A DNA stretch of 64,000 bases from Mycobacteriaceae bacterium (lineage in GTDB: Bacteria > Actinomycetota > Actinomycetes > Mycobacteriales > Mycobacteriaceae): positions 64,996 through 128,995 of the forward strand of contig JAPOKC010000002.1 of the NCBI GenBank assembly GCA_029977845.1, given 5' to 3'. The translations under genes were made by a program, and so were the position numbers. The notes under the pieces are model-generated. The model was not told where the DNA came from and did not search any database. It saw only the letters and a program-made list of their open reading frames with translations. Shown piece after piece: positions 17,000 through 25,874 of this stretch (its first letter is position 1; every line of letters begins with the position of its first letter).

Positions 17000-18111
17000 A
17001 CGCCCCGATGACGACCGAGGAGTTCCGCTCCGGGCTGTCCTCCTGGCTGGACGAGAACGATCTGACCCCGGGTCCCGAGCACTCACTCGAGGCACACATC
17101 GCGCAGATGAGCCGGGTTCGCCGGGCGATGTACGACGCCGGTTGGATGCGCTACGGCTGGCCCACCGAGGTCGGCGGTCTGGGTGGGTCCGCCATGCTGC
17201 GACTGATCGTCGCCGAGGAGGTGCTCGGCCGCAATATCGCTGAGCCGGGTCCGTATTCGATGATGGAAGTCCTACTGCCCAGCATGATCGACTACGCCAG
17301 TCCGGAACTGGCCGCCGAGATGGTTCCCCGTTACCTTCGCGGCGAGGAACACTGGTGCCAGGGCTTCTCCGAGCCCGGCTCGGGCAGCGATCTCGCATCC
17401 CTGACCACCAAGGCCGTCCAGCGCGGCGACGACTGGGTGATCAGCGGCCAGAAGGTGTGGACGAGTTTCGCGCAGTTCTCCAAACGCTGCATCCTGCTGA
17501 CTCGCACCGGCGGACCGGACACTCCCAAGCACGAGGGCATCACCGCCTTCTTCATCGACATGGACTCCCCCGGCATCACAGTCCGCCCGCTGCGCACCAT
17601 GCACGGTGTCAACGAGTTCTGCGAGGTCTACTTCGACGACGTCGTGGTGCCCGCCGAGCGGATGCTCGGCCGACCCGGTGACGGCTGGCAGCTGGCAAAC
17701 GATCTGCTGCCCTTCGAACGGTCCACGTGCTTCTGGCAGCGGATCGCCTACCTGTACACCCGCTTCGACCGGATGCTCGCCCACGCCACCGATGCCGGCG
17801 ACGCCGAGGTCGGGGCGGCTTATCTCGCCCTGCACACCGTCCGGTGCAAGTCGGCGCAGACCCAGAGGCGTTTCGCCGACGGAGCCCGGTTGGGTCCGGA
17901 GACCTCGATCGACAAGGTGCTGCTGGCCGGCGCCGAACAGAAGCTCTACGACACCGCGCGCGATGTCATGCCGGGCCTGCTGCAACTCGACGACACCACA
18001 CCGTGGCGTCCCGAATTCCTCTACTCCCGGGCGGCCAGCATCTACGGCGGCACCGCGGAGATCCAGCGCAACATCATCGCCCGGCGTCTCCTCGATCTGG
18101 GGAGGGAGTGA
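16996..18111 (+). CDS. Acyl-CoA dehydrogenase, larger partner of a heteromeric pair
   Basis: A 371-residue dehydrogenase. FAD-binding motifs are QGFSEPGSGSDLASL near 120 and KVWTSFAQF near 150; the C-terminus has SIYGGTAEIQRNIIARRLL. The ATG at 16,996 overlaps the previous TGA. The next gene is a short dehydrogenase 3 bp downstream, an arrangement known for alpha2beta2 steroid side-chain dehydrogenases (FadE28-FadE29 type). Together they would dehydrogenate a bulky acyl-CoA. Confidence 0.9.
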   Translation: MNAPMTTEEFRSGLSSWLDENDLTPGPEHSLEAHIAQMSRVRRAMYDAGWMRYGWPTEVGGLGGSAMLRLIVAEEVLGRNIAEPGPYSMMEVLLPSMIDYASPELAAEMVPRYLRGEEHWCQGFSEPGSGSDLASLTTKAVQRGDDWVISGQKVWTSFAQFSKRCILLTRTGGPDTPKHEGITAFFIDMDSPGITVRPLRTMHGVNEFCEVYFDDVVVPAERMLGRPGDGWQLANDLLPFERSTCFWQRIAYLYTRFDRMLAHATDAGDAEVGAAYLALHTVRCKSAQTQRRFADGARLGPETSIDKVLLAGAEQKLYDTARDVMPGLLQLDDTTPWRPEFLYSRAASIYGGTAEIQRNIIARRLLDLGRE

Positions 18112-18114
18112 GCG

Positions 18115-18897
18115 TTGGACGCCGATGATCTCGAGATGCTGGCCGACACCGTGTACAAGGCACTGTGTGCCACTCCCACCCCGCATGCGGAGGCTGCGCT
18201 GAACGAGCTCGGCTGGTCCGAGATGCTCGCGGAAATCCCCTCGGAAGCAAGCGCTTTGGTGTTCCGGCTCCTGGGCGAGACCGGACGGCACGCAGGTGTC
18301 CTCAACGATGTCCTCCTTGCCGAGGCCGGTAGCTCGACAGGCGGTACCGTGCCTCTGCCCTTCGCCGGCGGACACTGGGTGATCTGGGCACGCGAGCCCG
18401 GTGCCGGGACAGCCGTCGACGACGAGCTGCCGCTCCGGATCACCGGTGCCGGTGAGGAGATTCCGCTGGCAGTCGGCCGGCGGGCGCTCGCCTGGTGGCT
18501 GGTCGGTTCATCGCGCGCGATGCTGGAACTGGCCCGCCGACACGCGCTGGACCGGGTGCAGTTCGGTCGCCCGATCGCATCGTTTCAGGCGGTGCGGCAC
18601 AAGCTGGCCGAGACGCTGGTCGCGATCGAGGGAGCCGAAGCAACGCTGACGGCCGCGACCGACGACTTCGGCGCTCTACTGGCCAAGGCGGCGGCCGGCC
18701 AGGCCGCACTCACAGCCGCACAACACTGCCAGCAGGTGATGGGGGGTATCGGCTTCACCGCCGAGCACGATCTGCACCGGCACATCAAACGCGTGATGGT
18801 GCTCGACGGTCTGCTGGGATCCACGCGCGAACTGACCCGCCAGGCGGGGGCTGTGGTCAAGGCCCGGGGCACCGCCCCCCGACTCGCCGGGCTGTGA
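18115..18897 (+). CDS. Acyl-CoA dehydrogenase, smaller partner of a heteromeric pair
   Basis: A 260-residue protein starting at TTG after a GGAGGGA ribosome site. It lacks most of the N-terminal helical domain and FAD-binding middle part of a normal 380-residue enzyme but keeps the C-terminal helical domain (RVQFGRPIASFQAVRHKLAE, QVMGGIGFTAEHDLHRHIKR). This suits the role of a degenerate partner that completes the FAD site of the preceding subunit. It ends the plus-strand operon. Confidence 0.85.
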   Translation: MDADDLEMLADTVYKALCATPTPHAEAALNELGWSEMLAEIPSEASALVFRLLGETGRHAGVLNDVLLAEAGSSTGGTVPLPFAGGHWVIWAREPGAGTAVDDELPLRITGAGEEIPLAVGRRALAWWLVGSSRAMLELARRHALDRVQFGRPIASFQAVRHKLAETLVAIEGAEATLTAATDDFGALLAKAAAGQAALTAAQHCQQVMGGIGFTAEHDLHRHIKRVMVLDGLLGSTRELTRQAGAVVKARGTAPRLAGL

Positions 18898-18914
18898 CGC
18901 AAGTCCTCGACACG

Positions 18915-18935
18915 AGCGAGAACGAAGTTCTCGCT
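18915..18935. promoter_or_regulatory. Perfect palindromic operator upstream of tetR copy 1
   Basis: Nine-base arms AGCGAGAAC and GTTCTCGCT surround GAA, a perfect 21-bp palindrome 53 bp before the GTG at 18,989. A TATAAA hexamer (18,963-18,968) downstream could be the -10 box. The position suggests autoregulation. Confidence 0.75.
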
Positions 18936-18988
18936 GTTGAGAGTAGTAATCTAAGCGCGATGTATAAACGCCCCCACGCGCTCAGTTC

Positions 18989-19657
18989 GTGATGAGCACC
19001 GCCGTGAAGAACCCCGGTGAGGAGCCTGCCTGGAAACAGCGGGCCGTCGAGCGATCGGTCCGTACGGCCAAGGTCCGCGCCGGTCAGCGGGTGCAGCGCT
19101 TTCTCGAATCCGCGCAAGCGATCATCGCCGAGAAGGGCACCACCGATTTCACCGTGCAGGAAGTGGTGGACCGGTCCCGTCAGTCACTGCGCAGCTTCTA
19201 CCTCCAGTTCGACGGCAAGCATGAACTGCTGCTGGCCTTGTTCGAGGACGCGGTCAGCAAGACCGCCGATCAGATCCGGGCGGCTGCCGGCGACCACACC
19301 GATCCGGTCGCGCGACTGAAGGTCGCCGTGACCGAGCTCTTCGAGGTGTGCCGGGTCGGCTCAACCGCGCGCCGACCGTTGTTCAGCGATTTCGCACCAC
19401 AGCTCCTGATCTCTCACCCCGACGAGATGAGGATCGCCCATGCGCCGCTGGCCGGTCTTTTCACCGGATTGATGGAGGACGCGGCGGCGGCGGGCGAACT
19501 GCGCTCCGGCGTCAGCCCGCGCCGACTGGCCGCGATGACGATGCAGACGGTCATGTTCATCGCCGCACAGGCCGGTGGAGAAGCCGTCGACGACGGTCAC
19601 CACGCCATCACGGCTGACGAGGTGTGGGAGTTCTGTTCGCGGGGTTTCGCCCGATAA
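18989..19657 (+). CDS. TetR-family regulator (copy 1 of a paralogous pair)
   Basis: A 222-residue TetR regulator. The DNA-binding domain has the helix-turn-helix TDFTVQEVVDRSRQSLRSFYLQFDGKHE at about 52-79, followed by a ligand-binding helical domain. Its DNA-binding region is almost the same as that of the protein at 32,015, so both should see the same operator. A GTG (18,989) and an ATG (18,992) are adjacent possible starts. A perfect palindrome lies just upstream. The 3' end overlaps the convergent MeaB gene by 50 bp. The ligand is probably an acyl-CoA intermediate (inference). Confidence 0.9.
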   Translation: MMSTAVKNPGEEPAWKQRAVERSVRTAKVRAGQRVQRFLESAQAIIAEKGTTDFTVQEVVDRSRQSLRSFYLQFDGKHELLLALFEDAVSKTADQIRAAAGDHTDPVARLKVAVTELFEVCRVGSTARRPLFSDFAPQLLISHPDEMRIAHAPLAGLFTGLMEDAAAAGELRSGVSPRRLAAMTMQTVMFIAAQAGGEAVDDGHHAITADEVWEFCSRGFAR

Positions 19658-20504
19658 GTGTTTCGGCGGCAGTGTAAGGGTCGCAACGGTTTTCGGCGAC
19701 AGCGTCGGCAAGACCCACAAGCTCGGGATCGGTGTGCAGGAGGCTCTGCGCGAGGGACAGAATCTGCGCGCGAGCCCGTGCGGAACGGCGCTCCCCACTG
19801 TCCGCACGACTGTGCGCATCGATCGCCTCGACCAGTTCGGTGACTCCCTCGTTGCGCGCGGCGATGAGCGTGAGCACCGGGGCATGGGTCTCCGCCTTGA
19901 GGTCCCTGACCGTCTGCGCGGCTCCCTCACGGTCGGCCTTGTTCACCACCACGATGTCGGCCACCTCGAGCAGACCGGCCTTGGCGGCCTGGACCGCGTC
20001 CCCGGCTCCCGGGTTCAGGATCACGATGGTGGGGTCGGCCACCGCCGCGATCTCGATCTCGGACTGCCCGACGCCGACGGTCTCCAACAGGACGATGTCG
20101 TAGCGCAACTCGGCCAGCAACCTGATCGCCGCAGGCACCGCCGCTGACAGACCACCGAGGTGTCCGCGGGTGGCCACCGAACGGATCAGCACGTCGGTGT
20201 CATTGATATGAGCGGCCATCCGGATGCGATCGCCGAGCAGCGCCCCGCCGCTGTAGGGCGACGACGGATCGACCGCCAGCACCGCGACCCGTTGTCCCCG
20301 TTCGCGATATGCGGCCACCAGCGCTGCGACCGTGGTCGATTTGCCCGCCCCCGGCGGGCCGGTGACCCCGACGACAGGAACGGTCGCAGCACCCATGTGT
20401 GCGAGCACGTCATCACGACGGTCGCTCTCGACGAGGCTCAGCAGGCGGCCGGCCGCCCGGACGTTGCCCGCGCGGGCGGCCTCGATGAGATCCGCTACAT
20501 CCAT
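19608..20504 (-). CDS. MeaB/ArgK-type GTPase, chaperone of the B12 mutase
   Basis: A 298-residue G3E-type P-loop GTPase. The Walker A motif GPPGAGKST is at 49-57, the ETVGVGQSE switch at 141-149 and NKAD, for guanine recognition, at 188-191. MeaB proteins load and protect the adenosylcobalamin of acyl-CoA mutases. The mutase subunits are encoded 9-12 kb away at 29,671-31,652 and appear to share the regulator, so this is probably their dedicated chaperone. It follows a thiolase in the same operon. The end overlaps the convergent tetR. Confidence 0.92.
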   Translation of the reverse strand: MDVADLIEAARAGNVRAAGRLLSLVESDRRDDVLAHMGAATVPVVGVTGPPGAGKSTTVAALVAAYRERGQRVAVLAVDPSSPYSGGALLGDRIRMAAHINDTDVLIRSVATRGHLGGLSAAVPAAIRLLAELRYDIVLLETVGVGQSEIEIAAVADPTIVILNPGAGDAVQAAKAGLLEVADIVVVNKADREGAAQTVRDLKAETHAPVLTLIAARNEGVTELVEAIDAHSRADSGERRSARARAQILSLAQSLLHTDPELVGLADAVAENRCDPYTAAETLIGRNPANRTPTPRQP

Positions 20505-20554
20505 TGCGCAGCGTCCATCACCACAGCGTCCATCAGCGCAACGCTACTCACACG

Positions 20555-21706
20555 TCACGCGGCGGGCACCTCGATGACGGTCGCCGAACCCATGCCGCCA
20601 CCAGCGCACATCGCCGCGACACCGATACCACCGCCGCGCCGGCGCAACTCGTGAACGAGCGTCACCACCATGCGCGCACCGGTTGCCGCCACCGGATGCC
20701 CCAATGAGCAGCCGCTGCCGCTGGTGTTGACCAGATCGGGATTGATGTCGAGCAGCTTGATGGTCGCGACGCACATCGCGGCGAATGCCTCATTGATCTC
20801 GAAGAGATCGACATCGCCGAGCGAAAGACCAGCGCGGCCAAGCGCTTTGCGGATCGCCTCAACGGGAGCCAGACCGGTGTCGGCCGGGTCGACACCGACC
20901 GAGGCCCACGACCGAACGGTTCCCAGGGCCGGGAGGCCCAGAGCATCGCTGGCGATCGCCAGGGTGGCCGCGGCGTCGTTGGCGCCGGAGGCATTGCCCG
21001 CCGTGATCGAGAAGCCCTCGATCTCCGGGTGCAGCACCTTGAGTCCGGCGAGTCGCTCCATGGAGGTGTCGCGGCGGGGATGCTCGTCGGTGTCGAACAA
21101 CCCGTGCGGTGTCTGGATGGGAACGATCTCCTCCTTGAACCGCCCCTCGTCGATCGCGGCGATCGCGTTCTGATGCGAGCGCAGGGCCCAGGCGTCCATC
21201 TCCTCGCGGCTCACCCCGGCCTTCACCGCCGCGTTCCAGCCGACGGTGATCGACATGTCCATGTTCGGGGCATCCGGACGGTCGGGATGCGTCGGCGGGA
21301 ACCACGGCGCCATCTCCTCCCCGACTCGCCGAGTGAACCGCGGCGAGGTCGACGCCGAGTTCACCCCGCCGGCGATCACCAGTTGATCCATCCCGGCCCT
21401 GATACTGCCGGCCGCGATCTGGACCGCCGAAAGCCCGGCCGCGCAGTGCCGGTTGTCCGAGAGTCCCGGCACCGAGGTGAGGCCGGCGGTGATGGCGGCA
21501 TGGCGGGCGATCACACCGCCGCCGTAGAGGCCCTCGCCCAGCACGAGGTCGTCGATCCGGGATCGTTCGACGTGGGCGTCCAGGTCCGTCGCAGTCGCCG
21601 ACACCACGTGATTGGCCAGTTCGTAGGCATCGGTGTCACGCAATGTGCCCTTCATGGCGGTACCGATCGGGGTGCGCAGGGCGGACACGATGACTGCTTC
21701 GGGCAC
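20555..21706 (-). CDS. Thiolase (acetyl-CoA acyltransferase)
   Basis: A 383-residue degradative thiolase with DNRHCAAGLSA (nucleophile Cys near 88), NEAFA near 292, GHPVAATG (His near 342) and CAGGGMG (Cys near 372). It differs clearly from the thiolase at 7,336, so a second chain-shortening or ring-opening step is likely. It is transcribed leftwards from a shared intergenic region with the SDR gene at 21,795, where a perfect 21-bp palindrome sits; MeaB follows 50 bp downstream. Confidence 0.92.
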   Translation of the reverse strand: MPEAVIVSALRTPIGTAMKGTLRDTDAYELANHVVSATATDLDAHVERSRIDDLVLGEGLYGGGVIARHAAITAGLTSVPGLSDNRHCAAGLSAVQIAAGSIRAGMDQLVIAGGVNSASTSPRFTRRVGEEMAPWFPPTHPDRPDAPNMDMSITVGWNAAVKAGVSREEMDAWALRSHQNAIAAIDEGRFKEEIVPIQTPHGLFDTDEHPRRDTSMERLAGLKVLHPEIEGFSITAGNASGANDAAATLAIASDALGLPALGTVRSWASVGVDPADTGLAPVEAIRKALGRAGLSLGDVDLFEINEAFAAMCVATIKLLDINPDLVNTSGSGCSLGHPVAATGARMVVTLVHELRRRGGGIGVAAMCAGGGMGSATVIEVPAA

Positions 21707-21738
21707 GGGATTCTCCGTTCAGACACTTAGTGCGACTA

Positions 21739-21759
21739 TGCGAGAATAGTATTCTCGCA
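21739..21759. promoter_or_regulatory. Perfect palindromic operator between divergent thiolase and SDR operons
   Basis: Nine-base arms TGCGAGAAT and ATTCTCGCA flank AGT. The centre contains TAGTAT on the plus strand and TACTAT on the minus strand, both good -10 hexamers, so one bound dimer could block both divergent promoters. It is the most symmetrical of the sites together with 18,915. Confidence 0.78.
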
Positions 21760-21794
21760 AGTAGAGAGCCACAGTTGCAAGAAGGGAAGCGGTA

Positions 21795-22559
21795 ATGCAG
21801 ATCAGTGGAAGCTCCGCCGTCGTCTTCGGAGGCGCCGGAGGACTCGGTGAAGCCACCGTCCGTCGTCTGCACGCAGCCGGAGCCAAGGTCGTGATCGCAG
21901 ACCTGGCCGACGAGAAGGGCAAGGAACTCGCCGGCGAACTCGGGGTGCCCTATCTGCGCACCGACGTCACCAACGACGACGACGTCCTGGCTGCCATCGC
22001 CGCCGCCGAAGCGCTCGGACCGTTCCGGATCTCCGTCGACACCCACGGCGGTCCGGCCGGCGGCGGCCGGCTGATCGGCAAGGACGGCTCGCCGATGGAG
22101 ATGGAAGCGTTCACCAAGACCATCACCTACTACCTGACCGCCGTCTTCAACGTCATGCGGCACGTCGCCGCGGCGATGGCCCGGACCGAACCCGATGAGA
22201 ACGGTGGACGTGGCGTGATCATCAACACCGCCTCGATCGCGGCCTTCGAGGGCCAGATCGGCCAGCTGCCGTATTCCGCCGCCAAGGGCGGCGTGGTCGC
22301 GATGACACTGGTCGCGGCGCGCGACCTCTCGCCGATGGGCATCCGGGTGAACTCGATCGCACCCGGCACCATCAACACCCCCGCCTACGGCAAGGCGGCC
22401 GATCAACTCGAGGCGTATTGGGGACCGCAGGTGCTCTTCCCGAAGCGGATGGGCCGCTCAACCGAATACGGAGCGCTCGCGCTCTCGATCGCCGAGAACG
22501 ACTATCTCAACGGCGAGACCATCCGCCTAGACGGCGGACTGCGCTTCCCGCCGAAGTAG
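21795..22559 (+). CDS. SDR, 3-hydroxyacyl-CoA dehydrogenase (HSD10-like)
   Basis: A 254-residue SDR with cofactor motif [10 protein letters not shown], active-site YSAAKGG and a C-terminal [16 protein letters not shown]. The pattern near the middle ([34 protein letters not shown]) resembles type II 3-hydroxyacyl-CoA dehydrogenases (HSD17B10-like). It would oxidise a 3-hydroxyacyl-CoA to the ketoacyl-CoA used by the divergent thiolase. AGAAGGGAAG precedes the ATG. Confidence 0.9.
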   Translation: MQISGSSAVVFGGAGGLGEATVRRLHAAGAKVVIADLADEKGKELAGELGVPYLRTDVTNDDDVLAAIAAAEALGPFRISVDTHGGPAGGGRLIGKDGSPMEMEAFTKTITYYLTAVFNVMRHVAAAMARTEPDENGGRGVIINTASIAAFEGQIGQLPYSAAKGGVVAMTLVAARDLSPMGIRVNSIAPGTINTPAYGKAADQLEAYWGPQVLFPKRMGRSTEYGALALSIAENDYLNGETIRLDGGLRFPPK

Positions 22560-22574
22560 CCGCGCGGATCGCAC

Positions 22575-23099
22575 GTGGACGAGGCGGGCAGGCTTTCGGA
22601 GAACCTCACCGAGATCGAAGCCATCAAGGTGCTCAAGGCTCGTTACTGCAGGCTTCTGGACACCAAACAGTGGACGGCGTGGCGGGAGCTGTTCACCGAC
22701 GACTTCGTCAGTGACACTTCGCAATCCGGGGGTCAGATCATCACCGGAGCCGACGCCTTCGTCGACTACATCCAAAAGACCCTGGGTAAGCCGTCACAGA
22801 TCACCGTCCATCAGGTTCACGCACCGGAGATCGAGCTGACCGCACCCAATGCCGCGCGTGGGGTGTGGGCGCTCAACGATGTCGTGCATCTGGCGCCCGG
22901 GATCAATCTCAACGGCTACGGCCACTACCACGAGACCTACCTCAAAGCCGACGGTCGATGGCGGATCGCGACGTCGACTCTGACACGCCTCCGCGAGGAC
23001 GTGTTCAACGGCGTGTTCTCGGTCCGCGTCTCACCACTGCTGCGCGACGCCGGCGCTGGAATGGCGCGCCGGTTCCTCTCGCCGAAACCCAAGGGATAG
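22575..23099 (+). CDS. SnoaL/NTF2-like domain protein
   Basis: A 174-residue SnoaL-like protein: EIEAIKVLKARYCRLLDTKQWTAW at the N-terminus, LFTDDFVSDTS, and the HETYLKADGRWRIATSTLTR hairpin. The GTG at 22,575 is 15 bp after the SDR stop. In this family Asp and Tyr residues in the cone commonly act in dehydration or isomerisation; here Tyr near position 25 and Asp near 42 occupy such places. Precise role unknown. Confidence 0.82.
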   Translation: MDEAGRLSENLTEIEAIKVLKARYCRLLDTKQWTAWRELFTDDFVSDTSQSGGQIITGADAFVDYIQKTLGKPSQITVHQVHAPEIELTAPNAARGVWALNDVVHLAPGINLNGYGHYHETYLKADGRWRIATSTLTRLREDVFNGVFSVRVSPLLRDAGAGMARRFLSPKPKG

Positions 23100-23114
23100 C
23101 GACGCTGAGCGGCG

Positions 23115-23897
23115 CTACTTCTTCTTGGGCGCGTTGAGCTTGGTCACTATGGCCCGGAAGTCGGCACTCTGCATGGTCAGGCTTTCCGCCGTCAGTGCGT
23201 AGTCGAGGGTGGTCAGTACCGTCTTCTCCAGTTGCATGTTGAGAATCCGCTTGGTGCTCTCGACTGCGAGTTGCGGCAGCGCAAGGATGCGCTCGGCGCA
23301 GGCCATCGCTTCGGCGACCGGGTCGGCCACGACGTGATTGGCCAGTCCCATCTCGGCCGCGCGCTGCGCCGGAATGCGGGCGCCGGTGATCGCGTATTCC
23401 TTGGCCAGCAGCAGGCTGGTGTGCAGCGGCCAGGTCAGCGGTCCGCCGTCGGCGGCCACCAGGCCCACCTGCACGTGCGGGTCCGCCAGGTAGGCGTCCT
23501 CAGCGATGTAGACGATGTCGGACAACGCCACCAGGCTGCAGCCCAGCCCGACGGCCGGTCCGTTGACCGCGGCGATCACCGGAATGCGGCAGCGCGCCAT
23601 TCCGAGAACGATCTCGCGCCCGTCGGCGATGGTCTTCGTACGCAGGTCCTCGTCACCCATGAGTTCCTGGAGATAGGCGAAATCGCCGCCTGCGGAGAAC
23701 GCCCGGCCGGCGCCGGTGAGCACGGCGACCCGAGCCTCCGGATCGCGGCTCATCCGCGTCCACAGACGGGCCAGTCCGATGTGCAGCGGATCGTTGACGG
23801 CGTTGAGCGCGTCAGGCCGGTTGAGGGTGACGATCCGGATCGGGCCCTCCGCACGGACGTCGACTTCGTCAGGCATGTCATACATAGGTGTGTTCAC
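23115..23897 (-). CDS. Enoyl-CoA hydratase/isomerase family (crotonase) protein
   Basis: A 260-residue crotonase. The first oxyanion loop is RAFSAGGDFAYL near 65 and the second VNGPAVGLGCSLVALSD near 115. In the segment where hydratases carry the second catalytic Glu, this protein reads VGLVAADGG, so it may not be a hydratase; an isomerase, hydrolase or C-C lyase is possible. The GTG start overlaps the stop of the upstream dehydrogenase (GTGA). It is last in the leftward operon from 27,273. Confidence 0.87.
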   Translation of the reverse strand: MNTPMYDMPDEVDVRAEGPIRIVTLNRPDALNAVNDPLHIGLARLWTRMSRDPEARVAVLTGAGRAFSAGGDFAYLQELMGDEDLRTKTIADGREIVLGMARCRIPVIAAVNGPAVGLGCSLVALSDIVYIAEDAYLADPHVQVGLVAADGGPLTWPLHTSLLLAKEYAITGARIPAQRAAEMGLANHVVADPVAEAMACAERILALPQLAVESTKRILNMQLEKTVLTTLDYALTAESLTMQSADFRAIVTKLNAPKKK

Positions 23898-24982
23898 ACT
23901 CCCAATCCGAGGATGCGTCCGGCGATGATGTTCTTCTGGATCTGCGATGTCCCGCCCATGACACTCTGGGCACGACTGTAGAGGTAGGCGCCGAACAATT
24001 CGTCGTCGGCGGTTCCTACGGTGGCAAGTGCGGCGTGGCCCACGGACTGTTCGGTCCAGGTCATCAACAGCTTGTCCAATGAACCATCGGGACCGTGTTT
24101 GATTCCGTCGAGCTGTTCGGAGAGCCGGCGGCGTACGTGCAGACGCAGCATCTCGGTCTGTACCCAGGCCCAGGACAGTTCATCGGGTGCGGGTCCGTCG
24201 ATGCGGGAAGCCAACTGGCGCACCAGTTTTCCGTACCTAGCCGAGAAGCCGAGTGTCGAGGGCTCGCGCTCATGGCTGACGACCGTCATCGCCAGCTTCC
24301 ATCCGCTGCCGGGTTCTCCCACCATATTGGCGGCCGGGACCCGGGCGCCGTCGAATTCGACCTGACCGAACTCCTTGGTGACACCGCTGATCATCTTCAA
24401 CGGGCGCTGGACGATTCCGGGCTGGTGCATCGAGATGATGAACGCCGAGATTCCCTTGTGCTTGGGGACGTCCTTCTCGGTCCGCGCCAACACCAGGCAC
24501 CAGTCTGCGACATCGGAGTAGCTGGTCCAGATCTTGTGTCCGTTGATGATGTAGTCGTCACCGTCACGGGTCGCGGTGGTGGTCAGCGAGGCCAGATCCG
24601 AGCCGGCGCCGGGTTCGCTGAAACCCTGGCACCACCGCTCGGTGCCGTTGATCATTCCCGGCAGGAACCGTTGGCGCAGTTCCTCATTGCCGTGGTGGCT
24701 CAGACCGACCACCAGGTAGCCCAGGCTCGGCCGGGCCGGTGCGCCGGCCTTGGCGATCTCCTCGTCGACGATCACGTCGAAGACCGGCGGCAGGTCGTGA
24801 CCGCCGTACTCGGCCGGCCAGGACGTGCCGAAGAAACCGGCGGCGTAGAGCGCCTGATGCCACTCCCCCTGTTTGGCCCAGTAGGCGTCGCCCGACGTCG
24901 GGAACCTGCCCTTCTGCTCGGTCAGCCAGCCGCGCAGACGGTCCCGGAAGGCGGCTTCCTCCGGCGAGTCACGAAAGTCCAA
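23894..24982 (-). CDS. Acyl-CoA dehydrogenase, larger partner of second heteromeric pair
   Basis: A 362-residue dehydrogenase with QGFSEPGAGSDLASL near 125, HKIWTSYSDV near 155 and SVMGGTSQIQKNIIAGRIL at the C-terminus. The TTG start at 24,982 follows GGAGGAGCT and lies 14 bp inside the upstream dehydrogenase gene. Paired with the 301-residue dehydrogenase encoded just before it, it mirrors the pair at 16,996-18,897, with larger and smaller genes in reversed order. Confidence 0.9.
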   Translation of the reverse strand: MDFRDSPEEAAFRDRLRGWLTEQKGRFPTSGDAYWAKQGEWHQALYAAGFFGTSWPAEYGGHDLPPVFDVIVDEEIAKAGAPARPSLGYLVVGLSHHGNEELRQRFLPGMINGTERWCQGFSEPGAGSDLASLTTTATRDGDDYIINGHKIWTSYSDVADWCLVLARTEKDVPKHKGISAFIISMHQPGIVQRPLKMISGVTKEFGQVEFDGARVPAANMVGEPGSGWKLAMTVVSHEREPSTLGFSARYGKLVRQLASRIDGPAPDELSWAWVQTEMLRLHVRRRLSEQLDGIKHGPDGSLDKLLMTWTEQSVGHAALATVGTADDELFGAYLYSRAQSVMGGTSQIQKNIIAGRILGLGV

Positions 24983-25874
24983 TGGTCAGCTCCTCCAGTT
25001 TGGCCGGCCACATCTCGGTGTCGGCAAGCACTCTGCGTAGGTAGACGTGCGCCAGGCACTCCCAGGTGTTGCCGATACCGCCGTGGACCTGAATCGAGGT
25101 CTCGCACACGGTGAATGCAGCTCTGGCGCAATAGATCTTGGCGACCCGAGCCGCCTCGACCGCTTGGTCGGCGGGTAGTTCGTCGACCGCCCAGGCTGCG
25201 TGACGCAGCACGCTGATCGAGCCCTCGATGAGCGCCAGGCCTTCGGCCAGCATGTGTGCGACGGCCTGATACGAACCGATCGTATGCCCGTACTGCTCAC
25301 GGACCTTGGCGTACTCGGTGGCCAGCGAGAGCGTCCCGCGGGCGGCACCGAGCATGTCGGCGGAGGTGGCCACCATGGCCAGGGCATGCCAGCGCTGTGC
25401 CTGCTCTGCCGACAGCTCCCCCACAGCTGTGGCGCCGGCCGTTGCGCCGGCCGCCAGGCGGGTCAGATCGACGGCCACCCCGGCCTCGCCGACGGCGACG
25501 GAATCCACCGCCGTGCCGCGCACCCGCAGTGCGGTATGCCGTCCATCGGCGTCGACGACGGTGTCACCGGTGGCGACCGTTGCCGGCTCCGGATCGACAC
25601 CGAGCAGCCGTTGCAGGTCGTCGGCGAGCACCGGCCCGAGGAACGCGACGTCGACGAGTCCGCGGCCGAACTCCTCGGCGACGATCGCCACCTCGACACC
25701 GGATGCCTCGTCGCTGCGCAACGACCGCCATCCGGTGGACTCGACGGTCTTCTCCAGCCGGGAGCGGCGGCCCTCGTCGTCGAGATCCGCGACCGATCCG
25801 GGCCCCAGGTCGTCGGCGAGTTTGGCGGCGGCGTCACGCAACTGCTGCTGCTCAGGCGTCAGACGTACATCCAT
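24969..25874 (-). CDS. Acyl-CoA dehydrogenase, smaller partner of second heteromeric pair
   Basis: A 301-residue dehydrogenase-like protein with a conserved N-terminal helical domain (TPEQQQLRDAAAKLADDL) and C-terminal helical domain (REQYGHTIGSYQAVAHMLAEGLA, VHGGIGNTWECLAHVYLRR), but with a short and degenerate beta domain, as in alpha2beta2 partners. AAGGAG precedes the ATG. It overlaps both neighbours (23 bp upstream, 14 bp downstream), showing translational coupling. Confidence 0.88.
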   Translation of the reverse strand: MDVRLTPEQQQLRDAAAKLADDLGPGSVADLDDEGRRSRLEKTVESTGWRSLRSDEASGVEVAIVAEEFGRGLVDVAFLGPVLADDLQRLLGVDPEPATVATGDTVVDADGRHTALRVRGTAVDSVAVGEAGVAVDLTRLAAGATAGATAVGELSAEQAQRWHALAMVATSADMLGAARGTLSLATEYAKVREQYGHTIGSYQAVAHMLAEGLALIEGSISVLRHAAWAVDELPADQAVEAARVAKIYCARAAFTVCETSIQVHGGIGNTWECLAHVYLRRVLADTEMWPAKLEELTIGLS

